From Halarchaeum acidiphilum MH1-52-1 (GTDB lineage Archaea; Halobacteriota; Halobacteria; Halobacteriales; Halobacteriaceae): a DNA stretch of 64,000 bases. The notes below the pieces were generated by a model. The model was not told the DNA's origin. It worked only from the letters and a program-made list of their open reading frames with translations, and ran no database searches. Positions 38,184 to 46,985 of this stretch are shown one piece after another (the stretch's first letter is position 1; each line of letters begins with the position of its first letter). Where the stretch lies: assembly GCF_000474235.1 (NCBI RefSeq), contig NZ_BATA01000004.1, positions 1 through 64,000 of the forward strand, given 5' to 3'. A program made the translations under genes and the position numbers.

Positions 38184-38921
38184 ATGCGCGAACTCGTGTT
38201 CGCTCTGGAGTACGAACGGGGGTGCAACGAGGTGGCGGACGCGCTCGCCGCACACCCGGCGGCCCGAGTCCGCTCGCTCTCGCTGCACGCGACCGCGGAT
38301 CGCCTCTGGCGGGTCGACCACGCCACCGGCGCACCGGCCGCGCTCGACGACGTCGCGGACGCCTTCCTCACCGGGGAGTACTACGCGGACTGTCTCGCGA
38401 CCGAGGATTGCGGGGCGACGCAGACGACGCGCGTCCTCGACCGGACGGACGACGCGCTCGTCCTCTACTCGACGTGGGAGCGCACGGACGCGTGCGCGTC
38501 CGTGCCGCACGTCGCCCGCGCGCGTCTCGGCGGAGGCGTGTTGTTCGAGACGCGCCACGAGGGGCGCCGGCACACGTGGCGGCTCGTTCACGACGGCGAG
38601 GGAGACGTGGCCGGCTTCTTCGACGACCTCGAGGCGGCGCTCGGCGACCGCGTCCGCCTCGACGTGCTGCGCACCGCGGACGCGACGGGGGCGGAGGAAC
38701 GAAACGAGGAGAACGGCCCGTCGCCCGAGCAGGAGGCCGCGCTCCGCGCCGCGGTGGAGCACGGGTACTACGAGTCGCCCCGCGAGGTCGACGTCGGCGA
38801 CCTCGCCGCGCGCCTCGACGTGCCGCGCTCGACGCTCACCTACCGGTTGCGTCGGGCGGAGGAGCGACTGGCGAAGCGGTACGTCGCGGGCGGGCGGGTC
38901 GCGGAGCCGTCGTCGCTCTGA
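38184..38921 (+). CDS. Bat-like helix-turn-helix (HTH_10) regulator
   Basis: 245 residues from ATG 38184. The N-terminal half (MRELVFALEYERGCNEVADA...) is an unassigned sensor domain of the type found in haloarchaeal regulators. The C-terminal ~60 residues are the HTH_10 DNA-binding domain of the bacterio-opsin activator family: EQEAALRAAVEHGYYESPRE, then LAARLDVPRSTLTYRLRRAE. It lies 59 bases before the metal P-type ATPase on the same strand, so it most likely controls that gene, perhaps through the 16-bp palindrome between them. That link is inferred. Confidence 0.85.
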   Translation: MRELVFALEYERGCNEVADALAAHPAARVRSLSLHATADRLWRVDHATGAPAALDDVADAFLTGEYYADCLATEDCGATQTTRVLDRTDDALVLYSTWERTDACASVPHVARARLGGGVLFETRHEGRRHTWRLVHDGEGDVAGFFDDLEAALGDRVRLDVLRTADATGAEERNEENGPSPEQEAALRAAVEHGYYESPREVDVGDLAARLDVPRSTLTYRLRRAEERLAKRYVAGGRVAEPSSL

Positions 38922-38929
38922 CGCGCGCG

Positions 38930-38945
38930 ATTGGAATATTCCAAT
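38930..38945. promoter_or_regulatory. Perfect 16-bp palindrome upstream of the metal ATPase
   Basis: ATTGGAATATTCCAAT is perfectly self-complementary. It ends 35 bases before ATG 38981, next to a TATA-like CTTATCGA about 28 bases before the start. That position overlaps or adjoins the BRE, which suits an operator. The binding protein is unknown; the neighbouring HTH_10 protein or a separate metal sensor is a candidate. Confidence 0.5.
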
Positions 38946-38980
38946 CAAGCCTTATCGAATCGAGATACCTCCCTCGGGGT

Positions 38981-41346
38981 ATGAGCGAACAGGCGGACAC
39001 GGCGGGGCGATCGGACGCGGGAGGCGGGCAGACGGCGACGGCCCGCCTCGTCGTGCCCGAGATGGACTGCCCCTCCTGCGCGGAAACGATCGAGACGAGC
39101 GTCGGGCGCGTCGACGGCGTTACCGACGTGCGCCCCCGGGTGACGGACGGAACGGTCGCGGTCACCTACGATTCGGCACGCGCCACGGAGCGGGAGATCC
39201 GGCGGGCGATCGAGGGTGCGGGCTACGAGGTCGTGGACGGGAGCGACGACGCGGAGCGCGGCGACGAGCCAACGATGGCGCCGCCCGCTACGGTGTGGCG
39301 GAGTTCGCGAGCGAAGAAGACGTGGATCGGCGCCGTGTTCGTCGCGCTCGGTCTGCTCTTCGAGTTCGCTCTCACCGACCCGAACGTCGCGGTGGCGAGC
39401 GTGCTCGGTCGGCCGATACGCGTCGCGGACGTCCTGTTCCTCGGTGCAGTCGCGGCGGGCGGCGCCCCGGTCGTCCGCGGCGGCTACTACTCGGCGCGGA
39501 ACCGCTCTCTCGACATCGATCTCCTGATGAGCGTCGCCATCCTCGCCGCGACGGGCATCGGCTACTTCGTCGAGGCCGCGACGCTGGCCGTCCTCTTCGG
39601 CGTCGCCGAGCTGCTCGAGGACTACGCGATGGACCGGGCGCGCGACTCCCTGCGCGAGCTGGTGGCGCTCTCCCCGGAGGAGGCCACGGTCCGCCGCGAC
39701 GGCGCGGAGGTGACGGTCCCCGCGGACGAAGTCGCGGTCGGCGAGACGGTCGTCATCCGGCCGGGCGAGCGGATCCCGCTCGACGGCACGATCGTCGAGG
39801 GGGAGAGTGCCGTCGACGAATCGCCGATCACGGGCGAGAGCGTCCCGGTCGAGAAGGCGGTCGGTGACGCGGTGTACGCCGGGTCGATCGTCGAGGGCGG
39901 CTACGTCGAAATCGAAGTCACGGCCCCGGCGTCGGAATCGACGCTCTCGCGGGTCGTCGAACTCGTGCGGGGCGCGGAGGAGGCGAAGACCGAGCGGGAG
40001 CGCTTCGTCGACCGGTTCGCGAGCTATTACACGCCCGCGGTCGTCGTCCTCGCGGTCCTGACCGCGGCGCTGCCGCCGCTCCTCGTTGACGGAAGCGCGA
40101 CGGTCGCGGTCGCCGGCGTCGCGCACACGTTCGGCGGGGGGTGGCGGACGTGGTTCGTCCGCGGGCTGACCCTGCTGGTCGTCGCCTGCCCGTGCGCGTT
40201 CGTCATCTCGACGCCGGTCGCCGTGGTCTCCGGGGTCACGAGCGCCGCGAAACACGGCGTCCTCGTCAAGGGCGGCACCCACCTCGAGTCGATGGGCGAG
40301 GTGAACGCACTCGCCGTCGACAAGACGGGCACGCTCACGAGGGGCGAACTCGCGGTCACGGACGTCGTCCCGTTCGGTGCGGCGTCCTCGGACGCCGTGC
40401 TGCGGTACGCGAGCGCGATCGAGCGGCGGAGCGAACATCCGATCGCGGCGGCGATCGTCTCCCACGCGGGGGACGCGGGAGTCGACGATCTCCCGGCCGT
40501 CGAGGCCTTCGAGAGCGTCACCGGCCGGGGCGTCCGCGCGGTCGTGGACGGCGACACCTACCGCGTGGGGAGTCCATCCCTCTTCGGACTGTCGGACGAC
40601 GAGGCGGGGGCGACGCACTCGCAGAGTGACGGCGGTACAGAGGGGGTCGGTTCGGCCGCGCTGTCGACCGAGATAACGGATACGATCGAGCGCCTCGAGG
40701 GCGAGGGGAAGACGGTGATCCTCGTCGGTACCGACGCGACGGTGCTCGGCGCTGTCGCCGTCGCGGACGAGGTCCGTTCGGGGGCCGAGCGGGCGATCGC
40801 GCGCCTGCACGATTTCGGCGTGACGCGCGTCGTGATGCTCACCGGCGACAACGAGGGGACGGCGCGCGCGATCGCCGAGCGCGTCGCGTCGACGAGTACC
40901 GGGCGGAACTCCTCCCCGAGGAGAAGGTCGACGCCGTCGAGTCGCTCCGGCGTGGCGGCGGGGTGGCGATGGTCGGCGACGGCGTCAACGACGCGCCCGC
41001 GCTGGCGGCCGCCGACGTCGGGATCGCGATGGGCGCCGCTGGGACCGACACCGCGCTGGAGACGGCGGACGTCGCGCTGATGGGCGACGACCTCGGGAAG
41101 CTCCCGTACCTCCGCGCGCTCGCGACCGAGGCGAACGCGGTGATCAGGCAGAACGTCGGGGCGAGCCTCGTCGTGAAGGTCGCGCTCGCGCTCGGCGTCC
41201 CGCTCGGGCTGGTGAGCGTGGCGCTCGCCGTCGTCGTCGGCGACATGGGCATGAGTCTCGGCGTGACCGGGAACGCGATGCGGCTGTCGCGCGTGACGCC
41301 AGAGGGCGTCGTCGGGGCGGACGGGGGCGCGCGAGACGATGGGTGA
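38981..41346 (+). CDS. Heavy-metal (Zn/Cd/Co-type) P1B ATPase; one base missing near 40888
   Basis: About 788 residues when one base is restored near 40888 (…AIAERV then [13 protein letters not shown]). It has an N-terminal metal-binding domain with [11 protein letters not shown], membrane helices, the actuator loop ([14 protein letters not shown]), the transmembrane CPC in [11 protein letters not shown], the phosphorylation site DKTGTLT, the P1B His-Pro in RRSEHPIAA, and the hinge [12 protein letters not shown]. The CPSC plus CPC combination and the domain order point to a zinc/cadmium exporter of the ZntA/CadA group. The regulator lies directly upstream and a small membrane protein overlaps its end. 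The frameshift is probably a sequence error. Confidence 0.9.
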
Positions 41347-41530
41347 GAGCGTCCGGCTCCTCGTCGCGTTCGTCGCCGCCTTCGCCGCCCTCTTCGCCTG
41401 CTACGCCGTCCTGATGGTGGCCGGGTCGCCCGGTCTCGCCGGGAACGTCCTCGGCGTCGGCGGATCGGTCGTGATCGTCGCCTTCTGCTACCTCGGGTTC
41501 CGGCGGGTGACGCGCCCCTTCGAGGAGTAA
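41339..41530 (+). CDS. Small two-helix membrane protein
   Basis: 63 residues: two hydrophobic helices ([20 protein letters not shown] and a second ending in AFCYLGFRR) with a Gly/Ser turn between, then an acidic tail. It overlaps the ATPase gene by 8 bases, so it is co-translated and may assist or modulate the metal pump. No family recognised. Confidence 0.65.
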   Translation: MGESVRLLVAFVAAFAALFACYAVLMVAGSPGLAGNVLGVGGSVVIVAFCYLGFRRVTRPFEE

Positions 41531-41566
41531 GGCTCGGAGACGGCGCGGACAGCGGGGCAGACCGCG

Positions 41567-41965
41567 TCACTCGCCGTCGAGTAGCGCGGACGGGTTCGTC
41601 GCACCGTTCCCGATGAGTTCGGAGTCGAACGACGCCAGCGTGGCGTCGCATCCCTCCGCACAGGCAAGAATCAGGCAGTCCATCGGATACAGGAGCGTCC
41701 GCTGCTGGAGGTCGTTCGCGTTCATCACGCCCTCCGCGTCGGGGATCACGACCTCCACGTCGCTTCGGATTTCCGTCTCGATCTCGTCGGCGCGCGCCCG
41801 GTCGAGACGATGTTTCTTCGTCAGCACGGTCCGGAGTGCCATCACGTTCAGCACCGAGGTCAGGAGTTCGTCGTCCCGATCGAGGAGTTCGACAGCGGCC
41901 GGGCCGTGTTCGGGGTCGTCGGCGACGGTGGCGATGAAGACGTTCGTATCGAGAAAGGGCCTCAT
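41567..41965 (-). CDS. VapC-like PIN ribonuclease toxin
   Basis: 132 residues, normal for VapC. Motifs are FLDTNVFIATVADD (first Asp), LLYPMDCLILACAEG (third acidic site) and LASFDSELI (fourth Asp). At the usual Glu position the sequence is LNVMALRTVLTKK; related proteins I recall have Glu where Ala stands, so activity may be reduced. The gene overlaps its upstream partner by 4 bases. It is the last of a probable three-gene minus-strand unit. Confidence 0.8.
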   Translation of the reverse strand: MRPFLDTNVFIATVADDPEHGPAAVELLDRDDELLTSVLNVMALRTVLTKKHRLDRARADEIETEIRSDVEVVIPDAEGVMNANDLQQRTLLYPMDCLILACAEGCDATLASFDSELIGNGATNPSALLDGE

Positions 41966-42213
41966 GCGCGCTCGCGAGTCTCACGCACGTCCTCGACCGG
42001 ATCGACGTCGAGATCGTCGGCCATGCCGCGGAGCCGATCGCCGAGCGATCCTCGCTCTTCGATCTCTTCGTCGGCTCCCGAGACCGCGTTCTCCAGTTCT
42101 TCGAGGGCGTCCTCCGCGGATTCGCCACGAGCGGTGATCCCGCGCTCCTCGTCGGTCGCGGCCCACCGACCCGACTCCTCCTCGATCAGTCGGATCTCCC
42201 GGCGTACGCTCAT
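41962..42213 (-). CDS. Antitoxin partner of the PIN toxin
   Basis: 83 residues. A short beta-rich start (REIRLIEEESGRWAATDEER) followed by GITARGESAEDALEELENAV resembles the HicB-like antitoxin fold. The C-terminus is acidic and helical. Translational coupling to the downstream PIN gene (ATGA overlap) supports the toxin-antitoxin reading. The upstream small frame overlaps its start in the same way. Confidence 0.7.
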   Translation of the reverse strand: MSVRREIRLIEEESGRWAATDEERGITARGESAEDALEELENAVSGADEEIEERGSLGDRLRGMADDLDVDPVEDVRETRERA

Positions 42214-42329
42214 AGCGGGTTCCTCTGGCTCTCCACGACGTCATCGGGGTTGAGGTCGGATTCTTCGAGGTCGTCGTCCCTGATCGGCTCACCACCGCCC
42301 GCGTGGAGTTCGAGCGCGTCGGGTGACAC
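42210..42329 (-). CDS. 39-residue acidic peptide at the head of the toxin-antitoxin unit
   Basis: From GTG 42329: a very acidic small protein (LELHAGGGEPIRDDDLEESD in its first half) whose TGA stop overlaps the ATG of the antitoxin gene (ATGA). The coupling and haloarchaeal amino-acid use argue that it is translated. The start is uncertain; a TTG further upstream is possible. It may be a separate peptide or the end of a truncated protein. Confidence 0.4.
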   Translation of the reverse strand: MSPDALELHAGGGEPIRDDDLEESDLNPDDVVESQRNPL

Positions 42330-42398
42330 GGAGTGGGGCGACGCTGACCGAGCGTGCTCGCCGCGATCGACCGATCCCCGGCCCAACCAACGTGACTG

Positions 42399-42422
42399 CT
42401 CCCGCGACTTCAGTCGCGGGAG
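42399..42422 (-). terminator. 11-bp hairpin directly after thyX
   Basis: CTCCCGCGACT, a two-base loop, and the perfect complement. It begins 4 bases after the thyX stop codon. It could end transcription or protect the 3' end. Similar hairpins also occur at ends of IS200/IS605-type elements, but no transposase is nearby. Confidence 0.45.
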
Positions 42423-42425
42423 TGG

Positions 42426-43169
42426 TTAGGGCGCGAGCCGATTCTTCCGGTTCTTCATGCGCGCCTCGTAGTGCTCGAAGGTGATCGGGCACCACTCGGC
42501 CGCGAGGTCGAGGACGTCCTCCGTCATGCCGCGGATCTCCCACTGGCTGTCCGCGGCGGCGCGCATGTCCGCGACGTGCATGAGCATCCGGGCGTTGAGG
42601 CTCATGACGACGTTCACCTTCGTTCCGATGGGGAGGACGAAGCGGGCGTCCTCGGGCGGCATCCCGAGGTCGAGGAGTTCTTGGTAGTCCGCGACGGCGC
42701 GCTCGACCGCGTTCCCGAAGACGTCCTCGCGCTTCTCGATCGTCTCCTCGTCGACGGCGCCGCCCTGTTGGTTGCGCCCGATCCAGTCGGGGTCGCTCGC
42801 GGAGGGCGGCGTGACGACGAGTTCGCCGTCACCGACGGCCGCGGGATCGACGTCGTCGAAGGCGACGTACCGCATCGACTGGACGTCGAAGGAGACGTGG
42901 CGGTGGCGGGTGAGCTGCGCCATGCAGGCCCGACTCATCCCCTCCACGTGGAACGTCGCTTGCGCGTGCTCGAACGGCCCGAAGTGGCCGTGATCGAGCA
43001 GGTGCGAGATGAGCGTTCGCTTCCGGTCTTCGAGCGTCTCGCCGTCGATATCGGCCATGACGTCCGCGAAGGACTGCTCGGCGCCGTACTCGCTCATGTA
43101 GTCGTTGCGTGCGGCGCGGCAGATCACCTCCTCGGGGTCCGGCGTCGCTTCCAAGAGCGCGACCTTCAT
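42426..43169 (-). CDS. thyX: Flavin-dependent thymidylate synthase ThyX
   Basis: 247 residues from ATG 43169. The ThyX signature is intact (RHRHVSFDVQSMRY), with flanking EHAQATFHVEGMSRACMAQL and the C-terminal LNARMLMHVADMRAA. It makes dTMP from dUMP using methylene-tetrahydrofolate and FAD. Its length matches the family, and upstream in-frame codons to 43241 lack homology. It fits the folate genes mptE and folP encoded 9 kb to the right. Confidence 0.95.
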   Translation of the reverse strand: MKVALLEATPDPEEVICRAARNDYMSEYGAEQSFADVMADIDGETLEDRKRTLISHLLDHGHFGPFEHAQATFHVEGMSRACMAQLTRHRHVSFDVQSMRYVAFDDVDPAAVGDGELVVTPPSASDPDWIGRNQQGGAVDEETIEKREDVFGNAVERAVADYQELLDLGMPPEDARFVLPIGTKVNVVMSLNARMLMHVADMRAAADSQWEIRGMTEDVLDLAAEWCPITFEHYEARMKNRKNRLAP

Positions 43170-43320
43170 GCGTGGCTGTCCCGAGGGTGCCGGGGGTGAA
43201 AAGCGATTCGTCACGCGGGACGTGGCGACGGACGGGTGCACCCTCTCGCGTGCCGCGATCGATCACGGCGTCCGCCGTCCGGCGAACACGCTGAAGTGAG
43301 TGGCGAGCACACGACTGCAT

Positions 43321-43659
43321 GTGACGTACACCAAAGCGACTCCTGCGGACGCGGAATCGGTACTGCCGGACAACGTCGAGGGCGAACTCTGGATGATGCG
43401 CGACGTCCTCGAGACGGAGTCCCTCGGCTTCAGCGTCCTCGCCCTCGAGGCCGGCGAGGAGACGATGAGCCACGATCACGTCGACGACGACCTCGAAGAG
43501 GTCTACTACGTCGTCGAGGGCGGCGTCGACGTCGACTTCGGCGACCGCACCGTCTCCCTCGACGCCGAGGAGGCGATCCGCATCAGTCCCGACGAGGAGC
43601 GAATCATCCGGAACCGGGACACCTTCTCGAAGCTCGTCCTCGTCAGCGCGCCGGTCTGA
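43321..43659 (+). CDS. Small cupin-domain protein
   Basis: 112 residues from GTG 43321 (GTG 43300 is an alternative). A single cupin barrel: motif 1 EETMSHDHVDDDLEEVYYVV with the metal-binding His and Glu residues, and motif 2 around SPDEERIIRNRD, where the usual His is replaced by Arg. The substrate is unknown. It is followed 49 bases later by the MBL-fold gene. Confidence 0.75.
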   Translation: MTYTKATPADAESVLPDNVEGELWMMRDVLETESLGFSVLALEAGEETMSHDHVDDDLEEVYYVVEGGVDVDFGDRTVSLDAEEAIRISPDEERIIRNRDTFSKLVLVSAPV

Positions 43660-43708
43660 TCGGCCGGGCGACCGCGCGCTTTTGGCGCTCGCGCGCCGAC
43701 GATCGAGT

Positions 43709-44296
43709 ATGATCGCGAACCTCTCGGAGGGCGTCGCCGCGTTCACGTCGAACGCCTACCTCGTCACCGGCGAGCGGACCGTCCTCGTCGACGCGGGCGC
43801 GAACTACGACGTCGTGAGCGCCGTCCGCGAGCACGTCGACGACCTCGACGGCGTCGTCCTCACGCACACGCACGACGACCACGTGGAGAACGTCCCCGCG
43901 CTCCGCGAGGCGTTCGGCGTCGAGACGTGGGGCTTCGATCCGGGCCGCGAGCACGTCGATCACGGCATCGCCGACGGCGGGACGGTGACGCTCGGCGAGC
44001 ACGACTACGAGGCGCTGCACACGCCCGGACACAAGGAGGACCACCTCGTATTCCTCTCGCGCGCGGCGGGCGTCGGGTTCGTCGGCGACCTCGTCTTCGC
44101 CGGCGGCTCGTTCGGCCGCACGGATTTGGAAGAGGGCGACTCTCGCAAGCTCGTGGAGAGCATCGAACGTCTGACCGCGTTCCTCGACGACCGCGGGACC
44201 GCCATCGACGTCTGCTACGCGGGCCACGGCCCGGCGATCGACGGCCCGATCGACGGCGTCGAGGCGTCGCTTCGCGCCGCCCGCTTCGCGCGCTGA
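43709..44296 (+). CDS. MBL-fold metallo-hydrolase
   Basis: 195 residues from ATG 43709. Metallo-beta-lactamase metal sites: VLTHTHDDHVEN (HxHxDH), LHTPGHKEDH, FVGDLVFAGG and YAGHGPAIDG. The short glyoxalase-II-like form suggests a thioesterase or hydrolase; the exact substrate is not evident. It probably forms a transcript with the cupin gene. Confidence 0.85.
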   Translation: MIANLSEGVAAFTSNAYLVTGERTVLVDAGANYDVVSAVREHVDDLDGVVLTHTHDDHVENVPALREAFGVETWGFDPGREHVDHGIADGGTVTLGEHDYEALHTPGHKEDHLVFLSRAAGVGFVGDLVFAGGSFGRTDLEEGDSRKLVESIERLTAFLDDRGTAIDVCYAGHGPAIDGPIDGVEASLRAARFAR

Positions 44297-44322
44297 GAGC
44301 GGCGGACGTCGTCACCCCTTCA

Positions 44323-44400
44323 GCGTCGTCACCCGTCTTCAGCGTCGTCACCCGTCTTCACGCGTCATCACCCGTCTTCACGCGTCGTCACCCGTCTTCA
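44323..44400. repeat. Four tandem 19-20-bp copies at the 3' end of a hypothetical gene
   Basis: The unit GCGTCGTCACCCGTCTTCA occurs at 44323, 44342, 44362 (one mismatch) and 44382, with a degenerate fifth copy before 44323. The copy nearest the gene encodes the C-terminal LKTGDDA on the minus strand; the rest lie beyond its stop. Confidence 0.75.
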
Positions 44401-44656
44401 GCCCGTAGTAGCCGGGTTCGTCGTCGCTCGGCGGCTCCGCGACGACGAGTTCGTCGCCGTGATAGAGCACCCACGGGATCGCCCAGTCGAGCAGCACGTC
44501 CTCCGTCCCGGGTTCGAGCGCCGCGTCGGGATCGAGGTCCTGCAGGAGGCGCGCGATCTCGTAGACGGTGTACATCTCGTCGTCGTCGAGCAGTTCCGCG
44601 GGCGCGTAGAAGTCGCAGGGGTAGAGCGACTCGAACTCGTTCTTCGGGCGTGGCAT
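44378..44656 (-). CDS. Small conserved-looking hypothetical protein
   Basis: 92 residues, acidic and soluble (MPRPKNEFESLYPCDFYAPA ... VYEIARLLQDLDPDAALEPG). I do not recognise a family, but the composition is well-formed haloarchaeal protein. Its last codons form part of a tandem repeat that continues past the stop, so the C-terminus may vary between strains by repeat slippage. Confidence 0.65.
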   Translation of the reverse strand: MPRPKNEFESLYPCDFYAPAELLDDDEMYTVYEIARLLQDLDPDAALEPGTEDVLLDWAIPWVLYHGDELVVAEPPSDDEPGYYGLKTGDDA

Positions 44657-45499
44657 ACGCCGTGGTGACGGCCGCGGCCGGCAAAAGCGCCCCGCCTCCC
44701 GAGCACGGGGTCACGCCTCAGACGTGGCGGGGGAGAGGAACGCCGACGATGGCGGTGGAACACGCGAACGACGACCCTCTTCGTCCGGACGCACGTCGTA
44801 CTCGTCGGCACCGCGTCGAGACCGTTCGGCGCCAGAGTTAAGATGCGTGAGAGCAATGGACACGGTAGCGGCGATGGAGTCCGCCCTTTAACTGCCGGGG
44901 ACGCCGGCTGATGACTCCTGTGGAGAATCACAATGCCACAGGAGTCATTCCGTCTCGATTCGCGCGACCGACGAGGGAGTCCTACTCCCGAATTTTTCGC
45001 GAGTTGCCATAGTCCACTGCCAACTGTCGAGTACGCCACTCACCGACAGTTCAGAGGCGAGACTCCAGCGCCGCTGATTCCCGACACCGACGCATCTGTC
45101 ACCGACGGATTTCCGTCCGCGTAGACCGCCGACTCGTTCGATTACAGGGTATCGCGTGGTCCCGCGGTTGCGTGGATCATTCTTTCAGTCATCATCGACA
45201 GCGACGTCATCCACCACTCGGACATTCCCGTCATCGCGATCCACGCCGACGCGACCGACGACCGAGCGGTGATCGACTGGACCGCTATCTCGCGACCGAT
45301 ACGAGGCAACGTCGCGTATCCCTTCGTTTCGCGGCTTCCCAACGCCGCGGCTCTCGGAGTGGCGCGCGAAAGAAACGTGGTGGGTCGCTACGACGCGGTT
45401 CGCTCGCGTCTGTCAGCGCTCGTGTGCTCGTCCGACTCGCGGAGTCGGACTGCTCACGGCGTCCGCCGTTCGCGTGTTCGGTCGTCCCTTCGGGCCGCG
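44657..45499. other. Long intergenic stretch with one inverted repeat
   Basis: About 840 bases. A perfect 13-bp inverted repeat (ATGACTCCTGTGG, 44911-44923, and its complement 44936-44948) with a 12-base loop could be a terminator or a remnant transposon end. The plus frame starting at 44933 lies in this hairpin and is unconvincing. A minus-strand 66-codon frame (45142-45342) has a hydrophobic Trp/Met-rich segment and might encode a small peptide, but codon evidence is weak. Otherwise nothing is recognised. Confidence 0.45.
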
Positions 45500-46102
45500 T
45501 TACTCGAATCGCGCGACGGCTTCCTCGTAGCGGTCGGCGGGCGTCTCCCAGTCGACGACGTCGAAGAACGCGTCGATGAAGTCGCCGCGAGCGGGACCGT
45601 AGTCGTAGTAGTAGGAGTGCTCCCAGACGTCGAGGGCGAGGACGGGCTGTGCGCCCCAGAGCGCGCCCTGATCGTGCTTGTCGACGACGAGGTTGCGCAG
45701 CTGATTGCTGTGCGTGTCGTAGACGAGCAGCGCCCAGCCGCCCGCGGCGGACGCGGCGGCCTCGAACTCGCCCTTCCACGCCTCGTAGGAGCCGAAGTCC
45801 TCCTGAATGCGCGCCGCGAGCGCACCGGACGGCTCGTCGCCGCCGTTGGGACCCATGGACTCCCAGAACAGCGTGTGGAGCACGTGCCCGGAGCCGTTGT
45901 GCGTCACGTTCCGGATCGCGCCCGGCGACCCCGAGAAGTCGCCCTCCTCGCGGGCCTCCTCGAGCGTCTCCTCGGCCGCGTTCCAGCCGTTCACGTACCC
46001 CTGATGGTGCGTGTCGTGATGCCAGTTCAGCACCTGTTCGCTGATCGAAGGCTCCAGTGCGTCGTAGTCGTACGGTAGCGGCGGTAGTTCGTAATCAGTC
46101 AT
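45500..46102 (-). CDS. sod: Superoxide dismutase (Mn/Fe type)
   Basis: 200 residues, full length. Metal ligands are His in VLNWHHDTHHQGYVNG, His in HVLHTLFWESM, and Asp and His in ALDVWEHSYYYDYG. It converts superoxide to oxygen and peroxide in the cytoplasm. Haloarchaeal enzymes of this type use manganese. A Shine-Dalgarno GGAGGA (46110-46115) precedes the ATG. Confidence 0.95.
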   Translation of the reverse strand: MTDYELPPLPYDYDALEPSISEQVLNWHHDTHHQGYVNGWNAAEETLEEAREEGDFSGSPGAIRNVTHNGSGHVLHTLFWESMGPNGGDEPSGALAARIQEDFGSYEAWKGEFEAAASAAGGWALLVYDTHSNQLRNLVVDKHDQGALWGAQPVLALDVWEHSYYYDYGPARGDFIDAFFDVVDWETPADRYEEAVARFE

Positions 46103-46214
46103 GTGTGTCTCCTCCGTGTGGTGGTGCGTCGGGAACGCTGTTAAAGGTTGAGGAGGGGGCGGTTAGCACGCCACATACAGGGGTTTAGGAGGGCGGCTCG
46201 CGAACTTCCACGAC

Positions 46215-46985
46215 GTGTCGTACGCCGCCGCGTTCGTCGATCTCGATGGAACCGTCTGGCGCGGGCGGAGCGCCGTCCCGGGCGCGAGCGCGGGGCTGCG
46301 GACGCTCCGCGACGCCGCCGTTCCGATCGTCTTCCTCACGAACAACACGGGCGTTCGCCGCGACGCGGTCACGAGTCGACTCGACGCGATCGGCGTCGCG
46401 TACGAGGACGAACCGGTCGTGACCGCGGCGTGGGCGACGGCCGCCTACCTCGCCGAGCACCGCCCGGACGCGTCCGTCCACGTGATGGGGCGGGACACCG
46501 TCGAAGCCGAGATCGAGGACGCCGGACTCGACGTCTCCGCGGAGGGACCGGCTGACGTCGTCGTCGTCGGCTACGACGATCGCGTGAGCTTCGCGCGCCT
46601 CACCGCCGCACTCCGGGCGTTCGGGCCGGGAACGGTGTTCGTCGCGACGAACCGCGATCGCACGACCCCCTCGGAGGACGGGCCGATACCGGGCGCGAAC
46701 GCGTTCGTGAGCGCCGTCAGCGGGATGGTGGAGCAGGACCCAGTTGTCCTCGGGAAGCCCGAGACCCGGATGGCCGAACTCGCCGCCGCGCGGCACGACG
46801 TCCCCGTCCACGACTGCCTGATGATCGGCGACAACCTCGAAACGGACATCCTGATGGGCGAACGCGCGGGGATGGACACCGCGCTCGTCTGCTCCGGGGT
46901 CTCGACGCGCGACGACGTCGCCGCCTCGGACGTCGAACCGACGTACGTCATCGACGACCTCGGCGAGATCGCGTCGCTACTCTGA
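46215..46985 (+). CDS. HAD-superfamily IIA (NagD-like) phosphatase
   Basis: 256 residues from GTG 46215. HAD motifs: FVDLDGTVWRG (nucleophile Asp), VFLTNNTGVRRD (motif II Thr), LGKPE (Lys), and IGDNLETDILMG (motif III Asp). The cap is of the type IIA form. Family members dephosphorylate small phosphorylated sugars or nucleotides, often 4-nitrophenylphosphatase-like. The specificity is unknown. It overlaps the 3' end of the convergent histidine kinase gene by 9 bases. Confidence 0.88.
   Translation: MSYAAAFVDLDGTVWRGRSAVPGASAGLRTLRDAAVPIVFLTNNTGVRRDAVTSRLDAIGVAYEDEPVVTAAWATAAYLAEHRPDASVHVMGRDTVEAEIEDAGLDVSAEGPADVVVVGYDDRVSFARLTAALRAFGPGTVFVATNRDRTTPSEDGPIPGANAFVSAVSGMVEQDPVVLGKPETRMAELAAARHDVPVHDCLMIGDNLETDILMGERAGMDTALVCSGVSTRDDVAASDVEPTYVIDDLGEIASLL

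Noticed and set aside
42399-42422. IS200/IS605 transposon end
   Set aside because: The hairpin resembles such ends but no TnpA or TnpB trace is nearby, and it sits exactly after the thyX stop, so terminator is favoured.
44306-44400. Possible CRISPR array from regular short repeats
   Set aside because: The 19-20-bp units are directly adjacent with no spacers, and no cas genes are near. It is a tandem duplication of a gene end.
45142-45342. 66-codon minus-strand protein
   Set aside because: Met/Trp/Ser-rich with no clear start signal; codon use is no better than the opposite strand. Left as a note only.
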